A stretch of 64,000 nt of DNA from Brevibacterium ihuae (GCF_900184225.1 NZ_FXWZ01000003.1:1243684-1307683); one strand, 5' to 3'. Counted from the first letter of the stretch, positions 25,931 to 34,978 are shown. Program-made: numbers and translations. Notes: generated from the letters alone by a model not told the origin.

Positions 25931-26610
25931 TGCGTCGAACGCTGAGGGTCGTGCTCGCCGCCGGCGCAGCCGTGCTCCTCGCCGGCTGCGGGGCGCTCCA
26001 GGTCCGCACCTCCGAGGAGGGGAGCGGGGCGATGGGCGTGCGCGTCGCGGAGACCGCCGGACCGGAGCCGACGCCCACGGAGACCGGGCCGGTGATCCCC
26101 GACGGGTACACGCTCACCCACGTGCCGTTCCAGGGAGGCTGCGCCGTGCCGATCCAGGTCGTCCTCCCCGACTCGTTCACCGTCAACACCTCCTCGGAGT
26201 CCTATGTCGCGTTCACCGCGCAGACCCCGGCGCTGGACCAGCCGTCGATCGAGGTCTACTGCACCTCGGATGCGTACGCGGAGTCCGCGGTCGACCACAT
26301 CGAGACGTCCCGCAACTACAGCTACACCGAGACCGGGACGACGAGGCTCGCCGAGCGCAAGGGGCAGCTCGGCAACGGCTACTTCTGGAGCTACCAGATC
26401 GATCTGTCGCCGCAGGAGATCTTCGCCGGCCAGGTGCAGACGATGATGTACGGCGCGCTCGTCGGCTACACGGCGGAGGGGCGTCTCTACTCGATCCGGT
26501 ACTCCGCGAGCACCCGGACCGACGACGCCGACGGCCGGGAGCTCCTCGCTCCGGCGGCCGAGTTCGTCGAGGTCGACGGGCACTTCGTGCCGATGCCCGA
26601 CTGGGTCTGA
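25930..26610 (+). CDS. Lipoprotein encoded downstream of the mrp two-component genes
   Basis: 226 residues with a lipoprotein signal peptide: MRRTLRVVL basic start, hydrophobic core and lipobox LAGC (cleavage before Cys at about residue 20). The mature part has three further Cys residues and beta-rich segments; I do not recognise the family. It begins one base inside the preceding TGA, so it is the ninth member of the operon. An extracytoplasmic lipoprotein beside a kinase that lacks its own sensor domain could be the missing sensor partner. That is inference from position alone. Confidence 0.75.
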   Translation: MRRTLRVVLAAGAAVLLAGCGALQVRTSEEGSGAMGVRVAETAGPEPTPTETGPVIPDGYTLTHVPFQGGCAVPIQVVLPDSFTVNTSSESYVAFTAQTPALDQPSIEVYCTSDAYAESAVDHIETSRNYSYTETGTTRLAERKGQLGNGYFWSYQIDLSPQEIFAGQVQTMMYGALVGYTAEGRLYSIRYSASTRTDDADGRELLAPAAEFVEVDGHFVPMPDWV

Positions 26611-26628
26611 CGCCGCTCCGACCGGTCC

Positions 26629-27417
26629 TCAGGACTCGATGGCCGGTCCCCACGAGCGGATCTCACGGACCTTGGACGCGAGCGCGCTCTGGTAGATCGC
26701 GAAGTCGGCGGTGTGCGAGATCACCTGGAAACCCGCATCGATCGCCCGCCGGGTGAGGTCGTCGTTGACCGAGAAGATGCCGGCCGCCTTGCCGGCCCCC
26801 CGGGCCGCCTCGCCCACCCGGGTGAGCGCATCGGTGAACTCCGACGTGGTGAAGTCGCCCGGCGCTCCGAGGTTGGTGCTCAGATCCATCGGGCCGACGA
26901 AGAGGACGTCGACGCCGTCGACCGCGGCGATCTCCGCCGCCTGCTCGACCGCACCCGGGGTCTCGATCTGGGGGAGGAACACGGTGAAGGCGTTCGCCGC
27001 CTCCTGCTTGGGCCCGGGTGCACCGCCGGTGTAGAGGTCGTGCGCGATCCCCATCGCGGAGCCGCGCACCCCCTGCGGCGGGTACTTCATCCAGGACACG
27101 ATGGTCGCCGCCTGCGCGGCGGACTCGACGTAGGGCATCATGATGCCTTCGGCGCCGGCGTCGAGGGCGCCGGTGACGAGGTGCTGGTGCGGCCCGATGA
27201 CGCGGACGAACGAGGCGATCTCCTCGCGTCGCGACACGGCGAGAGCTGGGCGGATCCGGTCGAGCGACCAGCCGGTGTGCTCGAGATCGTAGAGCACCCA
27301 GTCCGCTCCGGCGCGCGCGGTGAGGGCGCCGATGCCCTCGCTCGCGAACTCGAGGACGAACGTGCCCAGGGACAGGCCGCCGGACTTCAGCGTCCGACGG
27401 AGATTCTCGGTGGTCAT
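26629..27417 (-). CDS. HpcH/HpaI-family aldolase
   Basis: 262 residues, class II pyruvate-aldolase fold. Family features: LYDLEHTGWSLD, MPYVESAAQA, the metal-ligand Glu in LPQIETPGAVEQ and the Asp in VLFVGPMDLSTNLG. Members cleave 4-hydroxy-2-keto acids to pyruvate or glyoxylate plus an aldehyde; substrate specificity cannot be read here. Start at 27417 matches the family N-terminus (TENLRRTLKSGGLSLGTFV). It lies 136 bp downstream of the betaine-demethylase-type reductase on the same strand. Whether it belongs to that pathway is uncertain. Confidence 0.82.
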   Translation of the reverse strand: MTTENLRRTLKSGGLSLGTFVLEFASEGIGALTARAGADWVLYDLEHTGWSLDRIRPALAVSRREEIASFVRVIGPHQHLVTGALDAGAEGIMMPYVESAAQAATIVSWMKYPPQGVRGSAMGIAHDLYTGGAPGPKQEAANAFTVFLPQIETPGAVEQAAEIAAVDGVDVLFVGPMDLSTNLGAPGDFTTSEFTDALTRVGEAARGAGKAAGIFSVNDDLTRRAIDAGFQVISHTADFAIYQSALASKVREIRSWGPAIES

Positions 27418-27553
27418 GTGCTTCCTCTGCGGTGGTCGGCCGGTGGTCCGGGTCGGAACGGAGTGCGAAGCCTCCCGGGTCGGACCCTGGTCACGATGAT
27501 ATGCCGGTTCGGCGCCGAGGCGGACGGAATCGGATGCACCGTCCCGCGTCGCC

Positions 27554-28900
27554 TCAGGCGTCGACGACGACGTCGCCCTCCGGGGTCGAGCAGCACAGGA
27601 GGATCGTGCCCGCGTCGATCTCACGGCGGCGGATCCCGCCGGAGTGGTCCATCGTCACCTCCCCGGCGAGGAGGCCGACCTTGCATGTGCCGCACATCCC
27701 GGAGGAGCAGTTCGAGCGCAGCGGCACACCGGCTCGGCGCCCGGCCTGCAGCAGCGAGTCCGCTGTTTCCACCGGGGCCGAGGTGCCGGTGCGGGCGAAG
27801 GTCACCCAGTGCCGGGTGTCGGCGACGTCGCGCACCGGGGCGGGCGTCCGGGGCGGTGCGGATGGAGCTGGTGCGGGTAAGGCGGATGCGGTCGGTGCGT
27901 CCGCCGGGGCCGCTGCCGCCGTTGCGCTGCTCACCGCGCCCGGTCCCGTGGTCACCGGGCGCTGCGTCGTCTGCGGCTCAGCCGCTTGCGACTGTTCGGT
28001 CCGCGGCTCCGGCGCCGTGTCGTCGAAGCACTCGGTGAAGAACGCGAGCGGTGAGACGCCCACCGCCTCGACCGCGGCCGCTGTGCGTTCGAGGTATCCC
28101 GCAGGGCCGCAGGCGTAGACCCTGCGGCCGCAGGCATCCGGAACGAGCGCGTCGAGGGACTCCGCGCTGATCCGGCCCGTGAGACCCCGCCACTCCGGGG
28201 AGGGGCGATCGCCGAGGCTGAAGCCGACGGTGAAGCGCGGGTCGGTCTCGTCGAGGATGCGGAGCTCCCGGGCGAAGGCGAAGTCGCGCGGGGTGCTCGC
28301 GTGGTAGAGGACGACGACGTCCGCCGTGCCGTCGAGGGCATGGAGAGTGCGTGCCATGGAGATGAGCGGGGTGATGCCCACTCCGCCGGCGAGCAGCAGA
28401 TATCGCGCGCGCCGGTCGACATCGGGGAGATGGAAGCCGCCGAGCGGTCCGAGCGCCTCGAGCGCGGTCCCGGGACGCACGTGCTCATGCGCCCAGCGGG
28501 AGACCGCGCCGGTGTCCTCACGCTGGATCGTCAACCGGAACGCCGACGGGTCGACGGGCGACGAGGACAGGGAGTAGTTCCGTTCGCGGAGGCCGCCGTC
28601 GGGGTCGACGGGGAACGCGACATTGAGGTACTGGCCGGGCCGGAACCCGAGTGCGACTCCGTCGCGACGGCGGAAGGTGAAGCTCGTGATCCCGGGGGTC
28701 TCGGGGGTGACGGCGACGCATTCGATGGCGAACTCATGCGCGACCATCGGATCCGGGACGGCGGCCGAGGACGCGGCTCCGTCCACCCAGGGCATCCGGA
28801 TCCCGGGGCGGACCGGGGTCCGGCGGTCGATCCTCCGCCACCAGACGTGGTCCTGCACGGGCGCCGGTGCGACGACGAGGCTGTCGATCTCCGCGGTCAT
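27554..28900 (-). CDS. FAD/2Fe-2S reductase of a glycine betaine demethylase-type Rieske system
   Basis: 448 residues. Ferredoxin-reductase part: FAD motif RERNYSLSS (105-113) and NAD-binding AGGVGITPLI (171-180) with YACGPAGYL (262-270). C-terminal plant-type 2Fe-2S domain: CSSGMCGTC (398-406) plus C436 or C437. A linker of about 60 Ala/Pro/Thr residues (295-357) joins them, longer than in Pseudomonas GbcB. It passes electrons from NADH to the partner oxygenase, whose stop it overlaps by four bases. The GbcB-like call rests on the partner's active-site motif and the nearby betaine importer. An aromatic substrate is less likely but not excluded. Confidence 0.82.
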   Translation of the reverse strand: MTAEIDSLVVAPAPVQDHVWWRRIDRRTPVRPGIRMPWVDGAASSAAVPDPMVAHEFAIECVAVTPETPGITSFTFRRRDGVALGFRPGQYLNVAFPVDPDGGLRERNYSLSSSPVDPSAFRLTIQREDTGAVSRWAHEHVRPGTALEALGPLGGFHLPDVDRRARYLLLAGGVGITPLISMARTLHALDGTADVVVLYHASTPRDFAFARELRILDETDPRFTVGFSLGDRPSPEWRGLTGRISAESLDALVPDACGRRVYACGPAGYLERTAAAVEAVGVSPLAFFTECFDDTAPEPRTEQSQAAEPQTTQRPVTTGPGAVSSATAAAAPADAPTASALPAPAPSAPPRTPAPVRDVADTRHWVTFARTGTSAPVETADSLLQAGRRAGVPLRSNCSSGMCGTCKVGLLAGEVTMDHSGGIRRREIDAGTILLCCSTPEGDVVVDA

Positions 28901-30219
28901 CGGGCGTACTCCTGCATCCGCATCGTGTACCAGTTGACGAAGGCCTCGACCTGGTGCTCGGTCGGGGTGTAGGGCCCCGGCAGATGTCCGGGATCGGAGA
29001 CGCCGCGCTGGGTGAGGGCGACGAACTCGGAGTCCTGGAGGTTGGTCTGCCGCCACACGTGGGTGAGCTCGTCGGTACGGTAGTCGACTCCCTCGACCGC
29101 ATCGTCCGCGACGAGCCAGGTGGTCCGCACGAGGGTGCGGTTCTCGCTCATCGGGAATGCGGCGAAGGTGATGACGTGATCGGCGAGTAGATGGAACCAG
29201 CAGTTGGGCTGGAGGTGGAGCGAGCCGTCGCCGAGCCGGAAGTCGGGGAGGTCGCCGAGCAGCTTCTCGCTCAGGCGGCGTCCGGTGGCCGAGAACGACT
29301 CCCCGGCGCCGTCGAGCGCATCGCGCCCCATCCGGATTCCCGCTTCCCGGGCGTCCGGTGCATCGTAGACCTCCCACGGGATGCCGTAGCGCTCGCAGCG
29401 TTCGCGCAGTGCATGATCGGCGAGCACCGAACGGTGCCAGATGTCCATCTGGTGCGCGGGCACCTCGTGCTCCGCGAGGCCCCACGTGGTGAAGTACGAG
29501 CACGCGAGCTCCGGGTGGCCGTCGCAGTGATAGCACTCGCGGTTGTTCTCCATGACGAGCTTCCAGTTGCCCTGTTCGATGATCTCCTGCTGATGGGCCA
29601 CCTTCGTCCGCGGGATGTCGTGCGGCTCGGCGAACGGCGCGAAGATCTCCGCGACCTCCGCGAAGTCGGTGGGCGGCTCGGGGGCGAGGCAGAGGAAGAT
29701 CAGACCGGCCACGGTCATGCTGTGGACCCGACGGAGGCCGAAGCAGCTCGGGTCGAGCTCCGGGCCGGCCGCCGCGGCGTGGAGGAGGGAGCCGTCGCGG
29801 CCGTAGGTCCACGAGTGGTAGGCGCACACGAGGTTTCCGACGCTTCCGCTCGGCTCGGTGAGAACGCGGGCACCGCGGTGGCGGCAGACGTTGCGGAGCG
29901 CATTCACCCCTCCGTCGTCGTCGCGGATGAGGATGACCGAGCGATCGCCGACGTCGATGGTGACGAAGTCCCCGGGCTCGGGGATCTCCGCCACCGACGC
30001 CGCGAAGAACCAGTGGCGGTCGAAGATCCCGGCGATGTCGTGCGCGAAGATCTCCGCATCCGCGTAGAAGGCCGATTCGAGCGAGGTCCACCGGCGACGG
30101 CGGTCGAGGAGGTCGCGCAGACGGGCGAGGGAGGAGGATCCGGCGGGGGTGCGCAGCGCAGTGCGAAGGAACGGGCGGTGCGGGGACGGCGCGGTGTTCT
30201 CAACCGAGTCGAGTGTCAT
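28897..30219 (-). CDS. Rieske oxygenase alpha subunit, GbcA-like glycine betaine demethylase
   Basis: 440 residues. Rieske cluster ligands C112, H114, C132 and H135 (CRHRGA and CAYHSWTYG). The mononuclear-iron site lies in NNRECYHCDGH, with H231 and H235. The ECYHC form is characteristic of betaine/stachydrine demethylases and not of aromatic dioxygenases. The expected reaction removes one methyl from glycine betaine, giving dimethylglycine and formaldehyde. Start at 30219 with CGGAG about ten bases upstream; longer in-frame starts are not supported. It is divergent from a LysR-type gene and coupled to its reductase. An OpuA/ProU-type betaine importer lies about 3 kb away. Confidence 0.85.
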   Translation of the reverse strand: MTLDSVENTAPSPHRPFLRTALRTPAGSSSLARLRDLLDRRRRWTSLESAFYADAEIFAHDIAGIFDRHWFFAASVAEIPEPGDFVTIDVGDRSVILIRDDDGGVNALRNVCRHRGARVLTEPSGSVGNLVCAYHSWTYGRDGSLLHAAAAGPELDPSCFGLRRVHSMTVAGLIFLCLAPEPPTDFAEVAEIFAPFAEPHDIPRTKVAHQQEIIEQGNWKLVMENNRECYHCDGHPELACSYFTTWGLAEHEVPAHQMDIWHRSVLADHALRERCERYGIPWEVYDAPDAREAGIRMGRDALDGAGESFSATGRRLSEKLLGDLPDFRLGDGSLHLQPNCWFHLLADHVITFAAFPMSENRTLVRTTWLVADDAVEGVDYRTDELTHVWRQTNLQDSEFVALTQRGVSDPGHLPGPYTPTEHQVEAFVNWYTMRMQEYAR

Positions 30220-30318
30220 GGTCGGTGCTCCGGGGGTCGAATGCACGGGCGGAGTCGGCCGGCTGAGCCGCTCTCCAATCAGCGTACGAGGACAGAAGAG
30301 TGAAGAACAGCGCACAAT

Positions 30319-30337
30319 CTGCAACGATATCGTGCAG
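30319..30337. promoter_or_regulatory. Candidate operator between the divergent Rieske and LysR genes
   Basis: A near-palindrome CTGCA...CGATATCG...TGCAG in an AT-richer stretch of the 127-bp divergent gap, 10 bases before the LysR start. LysR regulators usually bind such dyads in divergent promoters and control both genes. No direct evidence. Confidence 0.45.
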
Positions 30338-30346
30338 AATAAGTGC

Positions 30347-31261
30347 ATGATCGACCATCGGCTCACTGTGCTCCGCACTTTCGCCGCCTGCGGGTCGGTG
30401 ACCGCCGCCGCGGAGGCGCTCGACTACTCCCCTTCCGCGGTGTCCGCCCACCTCAGAGGACTGCAGAAGGAGCTGGGCCTGCGGCTCGTCGAGAAGGATG
30501 GGCGCGGTCTCCGGCTCACTGCGGCCGGCAGACGGCTGGTCGACGGCTCGGACGCCCTGTTCGCGCAGTGGGAAGCGGTGCGCGGCTCGCTCTCCGCCGG
30601 CAGCGCGCCGGAGGCGGCGGAGCTGCGCCTCGGGGGGATGTCCACTGCCACCGCCGCGCTGCTCACCCCCGTCGCGGTGCGTCTGAGGGAGGAGGAGCCG
30701 GGTCTCCGGCTCACCATCGTCGAAGCCGATCCGCAGCGCTGCTTCGATCTCCTGCTCGCCGACCGCCTCGACCTCGCGATCGTCGTGTCGATGCAGGCGA
30801 ACACCGAGGCCGATGATCCGCGCTATGAGCAGATCGACCTCCTCGACGATCCGCTCGATGTCATGCTGCCGGCCGATCACCTCCTGGCGGGCCGCGAGTC
30901 GATCCCGCTCGCAGAAGTCAGCGCGGAGCCGTGGATCGCCGCTCGGCCCGGAACGCCCTACCGGGCGCTGTTCTTCGCGGCGTTCACCGCGGCGGGAACG
31001 ACTCCGCGGGTGGCGCACGAGGTCGCGGAATGGGACACCGAGGCGACCCTCATCGAGAACGGTCTGGGAGTCGGACTGGTCCCTCGCCTCGCGCGGATCT
31101 CGAGCGACTACCGCGTCGTCCGCGTGCCCGTGGCCGGCCCCGCCGCGCCGCATCGTCGGGTCGTCGCCGCGATCCGGCGCGGCGCGCAGGAGCGACCGCT
31201 CGTCGCGCGCACGGTGGAGGCCCTTCTCGAGCAGGGGAATGCGCTCCTCGGCGACCGATGA
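30347..31261 (+). CDS. LysR-family regulator, probably of the betaine demethylase genes
   Basis: 304 residues. Winged helix-turn-helix at about 1-60 (TVLRTFAACGSVTAAAEALDYSPSAVSAHLRGLQ), then a periplasmic-binding-like effector domain. It is divergent from the Rieske oxygenase, the usual layout for LysR control of catabolic operons. The likely effector is betaine or a demethylated product; this is inferred. The ATG at 30347 was chosen because the helix-turn-helix starts immediately after it. The ribosome site is weak, so expression may be low. Confidence 0.87.
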   Translation: MIDHRLTVLRTFAACGSVTAAAEALDYSPSAVSAHLRGLQKELGLRLVEKDGRGLRLTAAGRRLVDGSDALFAQWEAVRGSLSAGSAPEAAELRLGGMSTATAALLTPVAVRLREEEPGLRLTIVEADPQRCFDLLLADRLDLAIVVSMQANTEADDPRYEQIDLLDDPLDVMLPADHLLAGRESIPLAEVSAEPWIAARPGTPYRALFFAAFTAAGTTPRVAHEVAEWDTEATLIENGLGVGLVPRLARISSDYRVVRVPVAGPAAPHRRVVAAIRRGAQERPLVARTVEALLEQGNALLGDR

Positions 31262-31303
31262 GCCGGCGGCCGGCGCCGGTGCCCGCCCCGGCGCGACTGC
31301 GAC

Positions 31304-32383
31304 TCAGAGCCAGCCCACCCGCGTGAACACGCGGTGGAGCACGACGCAGCCGAGGAGCATGAGGCCGAGCGCGAACGGGTACCCGAGGAGCCAGTGGAGC
31401 TCGGGCATGTGCTGGAAGTTCATGCCGTAGGTGCCCGCGACGAGGGACGGGAAGAAGAGGATGCCGGCCCATGCCGAGATCTTCTTCATCTGGTCGTTCT
31501 GCTGGATCGAGAGCTCGTTCATCGCCCGCATGTCCTCGTTCTGCCGCTCGGAGATCAGCGTGGCGTTGACGGTGAAGATCTCGCGGAGCAGGCTCCGCAG
31601 CCGTTCGATCCGGTCGGTGGCGGTGTGGACGTGGTCGGCGACGTCGCGCAGCCCGCGTGCGAGGTCCGGCGGGACGGTGTGCCGCTCGACGGCGGCGAAC
31701 ACCGCGCCCATGACGGCGGCGAGCGGGTTGATCGCGCGATCGAGCTCGATGAGATCGCGCGACAGCCGGTAGATCTCCTGGGAGCCGATGGGGCCGCTGC
31801 CGAACAGGCGCTCCTCGAGGACGTCGGCGTCGTCCTCGAGCGCCCGCAGCGCGGGTTCGTAGTCGTCGACGACGCGATCGAGGATCCGGTAGAGCGCGGA
31901 GAACTGGGCGTGCTCGAGGAAGCGGGGATCGTCGTCGAACACGTCCCTGACCGCCGCGATGTCGAGGGCTGTCGATCTCCGCACGGTGATGATGAAGGAC
32001 GCCCCGAGGAAGAGGTGGAGCTCACCGAGCGCGAGCTCGTCCCCCGGGTCCCCCGGGGTGCCCGCCGGGCGGCGCGGCGGGGGAGATGCGACCGGCCGGA
32101 GCACCATGAAATCCGTCGTGCCGTAGTGCTCGTACTTCGGCCGCTGGTGCGCCTCGACGGCGTCCTCCACCGCGAGGGGGTGGAGGTCGAAGCACTCCGC
32201 GAGCTCGCCGAGCTCATCCGGCCCGGGGTGGAGCAGGTCCGCCCAGAGGAACGGCGGGGCCGCGGGATCGCTGTGCGCCTGCGCGAGGGCCTGTGCGGCC
32301 TCCCGGATCGACGAGGGGTTCGCGACCACCCTGCCCTCCGCGTAGAGGGCGAACGAGCGGTGCGGAGCACGGTCTTCGGCCAT
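31304..32383 (-). CDS. corA: CorA-family Mg2+/divalent cation transporter
   Basis: 359 residues. Large cytoplasmic alpha/beta domain and long helix, two C-terminal membrane helices, and the YGMNFQHMPEL selectivity loop (GMN motif intact). It should form a pentameric magnesium channel, though some relatives carry Co2+ or Zn2+. I favour the ATG at 32383, with AAGGAGG nine bases upstream; the ATG nine bases further upstream touches the same ribosome site. Residues about 95-115 are Pro-rich, an insertion in the cytoplasmic domain. It is divergent from the isochorismatase-like gene. Confidence 0.9.
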   Translation of the reverse strand: MAEDRAPHRSFALYAEGRVVANPSSIREAAQALAQAHSDPAAPPFLWADLLHPGPDELGELAECFDLHPLAVEDAVEAHQRPKYEHYGTTDFMVLRPVASPPPRRPAGTPGDPGDELALGELHLFLGASFIITVRRSTALDIAAVRDVFDDDPRFLEHAQFSALYRILDRVVDDYEPALRALEDDADVLEERLFGSGPIGSQEIYRLSRDLIELDRAINPLAAVMGAVFAAVERHTVPPDLARGLRDVADHVHTATDRIERLRSLLREIFTVNATLISERQNEDMRAMNELSIQQNDQMKKISAWAGILFFPSLVAGTYGMNFQHMPELHWLLGYPFALGLMLLGCVVLHRVFTRVGWL

Positions 32384-32438
32384 CGTGGTCATCCTCCTTG
32401 CGGCGGGCGCTCATCCGTCCCTATGGCATGCTAATCGC

Positions 32439-32900
32439 ATGGATGCACTCATGGTGATGAACACCGAGGAGACCCGCGCCGCTCAGGCGGGGCTCACCGC
32501 TGTCCTGGGCGATCTCGTCTCGCGCGCCCGGACGACCGGCGGCGTGGTGGTCTTCGTCTCCGCTCCGGTTCCCCCGGGTGCTCCCGAGCAGCCGGAATCG
32601 CTGTTCGAGGTCGGTGAGGACCTCGGTCTCGTCTCGGAGTCCGCAGATGCGTTCGATGGCGTCGACGATCTCGCCGCCGGTCTCCACGATCTCGCCGTCG
32701 ACCGGATCATCATCGGGGGCGTCGACGTCCAGGAATCCGTCCGGCACACCGCGATGGCCGGACTCGCCTGCAACTTCGACGTCATCGTCCTCGCCGACGG
32801 CACGCGCGAGCTCGGCGGCGCCCCGGTGGACTGGCTCGCCGACGCCGAGTCGAGCGGCGCCATGGTCAAGGCCGTCGCCGACATCTGGCTGCGGATGTAG
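32439..32900 (+). CDS. Isochorismatase-fold protein lacking the catalytic triad (probable pseudoenzyme)
   Basis: 153 residues with the cysteine-hydrolase fold: opening strand ALMVMN, then IIGGVDVQESVRHTAMAGLACNFDVIVLADGT, which aligns with the family core. The triad Asp is replaced (N8 at the position in ALLVID-type starts). The Lys position in the usual KHRYSAF segment reads SESADAF, and the catalytic Cys is Ser (S100). With all three residues changed, normal hydrolysis is unlikely. A binding or regulatory role is possible, or a different chemistry. No coupling to neighbours is seen. The start at 32439 is set by the first strand. Confidence 0.6.
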   Translation: MDALMVMNTEETRAAQAGLTAVLGDLVSRARTTGGVVVFVSAPVPPGAPEQPESLFEVGEDLGLVSESADAFDGVDDLAAGLHDLAVDRIIIGGVDVQESVRHTAMAGLACNFDVIVLADGTRELGGAPVDWLADAESSGAMVKAVADIWLRM

Positions 32901-32943
32901 GGAGCTGCCCGCCGGTCCGGCGGAAGCGTCCGGGTCCGGTTGA

Positions 32944-33006
32944 GCGATCGCACCCCGGACGCGGACCGGCCCCGCAGCATGGATGCTGCGGGGCCGGTGC
33001 GATCGC
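32944..33006. terminator. Bidirectional hairpin between convergent genes
   Basis: An inner perfect 15-bp stem (ACCGGCCCCGCAGCA, 32965-32979, with 32984-32998; loop TGGA) competes with an outer 11-bp pairing (32944-32954 with 32996-33006). It lies between the isochorismatase-like gene and the betaine-binding-protein gene, which converge. A strong stem without U-run, suitable as a terminator for both. Confidence 0.75.
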
Positions 33007-33035
33007 GCAGACCGTGGCCGCGCGGCGGCGGGAGC

Positions 33036-34043
33036 TCAGCCCGCCATCGTGCCCGCGGTCCAGTTGTCGAAGAACTCCTGGTTGTCGCCGGCCCACTCCT
33101 CGACCGCGGCGTCGAGGTCCTCGCCGCCGTAGTTCTCCTCGGAGAACATGACGTTCTCGAGGCTCGACAGGGACTCGTCGTCGATGACGAGGTTCTTCAG
33201 CAGCTGCGCCGCCTTCGGGTGCTCCTCGCCGAATCCGGTGCGCGAGAAGTTGTAGATGAGCTCCGCCTCACCCATCGCGCCCTCGGGGTCCTCGAGGTCG
33301 CGCACCGGGAACGCGTCGTAGGCCCAGTGCGGACGCCACAGCGTGACGGCGATGTTCTCGCCCTCGTCGGTGGCCTTCTGGAGCTCGGAGAGCATCGCCG
33401 GGGTGGAGGAGACGATGAACTCGTAGTCCTCGAGGCCGTAGGTCGGGATCGCGGCCTCCTCCGTGGTCTTCGTCAGACCGGCTCCGGCCTCGATGCCGAC
33501 GAGGCGGTTGCCGTACTCGTCGCCCATCTCGGCGAGGTCGGCGATCGTCTGGGCCGGCGAGTCCTCGTTGACGGCGATCGTGAGCTTGGCGTTGTCGTAC
33601 CAGCAGCCCTGGGCCTCGAGGTCCTCGCCGTACTGCTCGAGGTAGTCGGCGTGGGTGAGCGGCAGCCAGCCGTCCATGATCACGTCGATGTCGCCCTCGG
33701 CGAGCCCGGTGTATCCGGGTCCGGCCTGGAACGACTGGATGTCGACGGTGTAGCCGTCCTGCTCGAGGACATGCTTGTACAGGTGGGCGGCCGCGAAGGA
33801 CTCGTCCCAGCCGTCGAAGGCGCCGACGGTGATCTCGGTCTCGGAGTCGGCGTCCATCGAGGCGGTGTCCGCGGACTCCTCGCCCGGGGTGCAGTCGGAC
33901 CAGTCGACTTCGGAGCCGCCGGCGGCCTCGTCCCCGCCTCCGCCGCCGGTGCTTCCGCCCTCATTGGACACGCCGCAGGCGGTCAGTGCCAGCACGGAGG
34001 CGGCGAGAACGCCGCCGACCTTCGTCATCTTCGTGAGTTTCAT
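33036..34043 (-). CDS. Glycine betaine/quaternary amine ABC importer, substrate-binding lipoprotein
   Basis: 335 residues with a lipoprotein signal (LTACG, Cys at 23), an acidic Gly/Ser linker, then an OpuAC/ProX-type type-F binding domain. Trp and Tyr residues that could form the aromatic cage for a quaternary ammonium are present in the segments DGWDESF, DGWLP and WRPHWAY. It is the third gene of the importer operon, 68 bp after the permease. AAGGAG precedes the ATG. The substrate could be glycine betaine, choline or carnitine; the betaine demethylase nearby favours betaine. Confidence 0.9.
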   Translation of the reverse strand: MKLTKMTKVGGVLAASVLALTACGVSNEGGSTGGGGGDEAAGGSEVDWSDCTPGEESADTASMDADSETEITVGAFDGWDESFAAAHLYKHVLEQDGYTVDIQSFQAGPGYTGLAEGDIDVIMDGWLPLTHADYLEQYGEDLEAQGCWYDNAKLTIAVNEDSPAQTIADLAEMGDEYGNRLVGIEAGAGLTKTTEEAAIPTYGLEDYEFIVSSTPAMLSELQKATDEGENIAVTLWRPHWAYDAFPVRDLEDPEGAMGEAELIYNFSRTGFGEEHPKAAQLLKNLVIDDESLSSLENVMFSEENYGGEDLDAAVEEWAGDNQEFFDNWTAGTMAG

Positions 34044-34111
34044 CGGTGCTCCTTCGAGTGTGTTGCGATTCTGTTCCGATAGCAGGGGGGGTGCGGCCGG
34101 TCAGCCGCGGC

Positions 34112-34975
34112 TCAGGCCGCCTGCGCGCGCTCCAGCGGAGTGCGCCTGCCCAGAGCGGCGGTCACGCGGTCGAGGAAGACCGCGATGATGACCACGGCCA
34201 GACCGGCTTCGACGCCGAGGGCGATGTTGAGCGAGCTGATGGACGAGATCACCGCACCGCCGAGGCCCTGCGCACCCGCCATGCCGGCGAGGACGACCAT
34301 GGACAGGGCGAGCATGATGACCTGGTTGATGCCGGCCATGATCGTGCGCATGGCGAGCGGCAGCTGGATCCGGGTGAGGATGTGCCCTCCGGAGGCGCCG
34401 AACGCGTGCCCGGCCTCGACGACCTCGGGGTCGACCTGCCGGATCGCAAGCTCGGTGAGGCGCACGCCCGGGGGCAGCGCGAAGATGATCGTCGCGATCG
34501 CGCCGGGCACCTGTCCGATGCCGAAGATCACGATGATCGGGACGAGGTAGGCCAGGGCCGGCATCGACTGCATGAAGTCGAGGATCGGTTTGACGATCGT
34601 CGACACGATGTTCGACTTCGCGGCGAGGATGCCGAGCGGCACGGAGACCGCGACGGCGATGAGCACTGCGACGAGCACGAGTGCGAGCGTCGACATCGAG
34701 TTGCTCCACTGGTCGAGCGCACGGATGGCATAGAAGCCGAGCGCGGTGAACAGCGCGAGCTTCCAGCCGCTCGCGAGCCAGGCGATGGCCGCGAAGACGA
34801 GGATCATCACGAGGTAGATCGGGGTGTTGAGCGCCCAGAAGAAGAGGTCGTAGAGGCCTCCGAGGACGAACGACAGCAGGCTGAGCAGGAAGCCGAAGGT
34901 GTCGGTGAACCAGTCGATGAACGCTTCGATCCAGCGGCCGAACGGGATCCGGGGATTGAGGACGTCGAACTCCAC
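34112..34975 (-). CDS. Glycine betaine ABC importer permease
   Basis: 287 residues, GTG start, with six to seven membrane helices and the binding-protein-dependent permease loop (EAGHAFGASGGHILTRIQLPLAMRTIMAGIN) that docks the ATPase. The N-terminal ~70 residues, before the core, include an extra helix pair similar to OpuAB/ProW. It follows the ATPase gene by three bases, so the two are coupled. Confidence 0.9.
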   Translation of the reverse strand: MEFDVLNPRIPFGRWIEAFIDWFTDTFGFLLSLLSFVLGGLYDLFFWALNTPIYLVMILVFAAIAWLASGWKLALFTALGFYAIRALDQWSNSMSTLALVLVAVLIAVAVSVPLGILAAKSNIVSTIVKPILDFMQSMPALAYLVPIIVIFGIGQVPGAIATIIFALPPGVRLTELAIRQVDPEVVEAGHAFGASGGHILTRIQLPLAMRTIMAGINQVIMLALSMVVLAGMAGAQGLGGAVISSISSLNIALGVEAGLAVVIIAVFLDRVTAALGRRTPLERAQAA

Positions 34976-34978
34976 GGC

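Noticed and set aside
25930..26756. Kinase reading frame continuing through the lipoprotein gene
   Set aside because: The translation there is Arg/Pro-rich and shadow-like, while another frame encodes a lipoprotein with a good lipobox and a coupled start.
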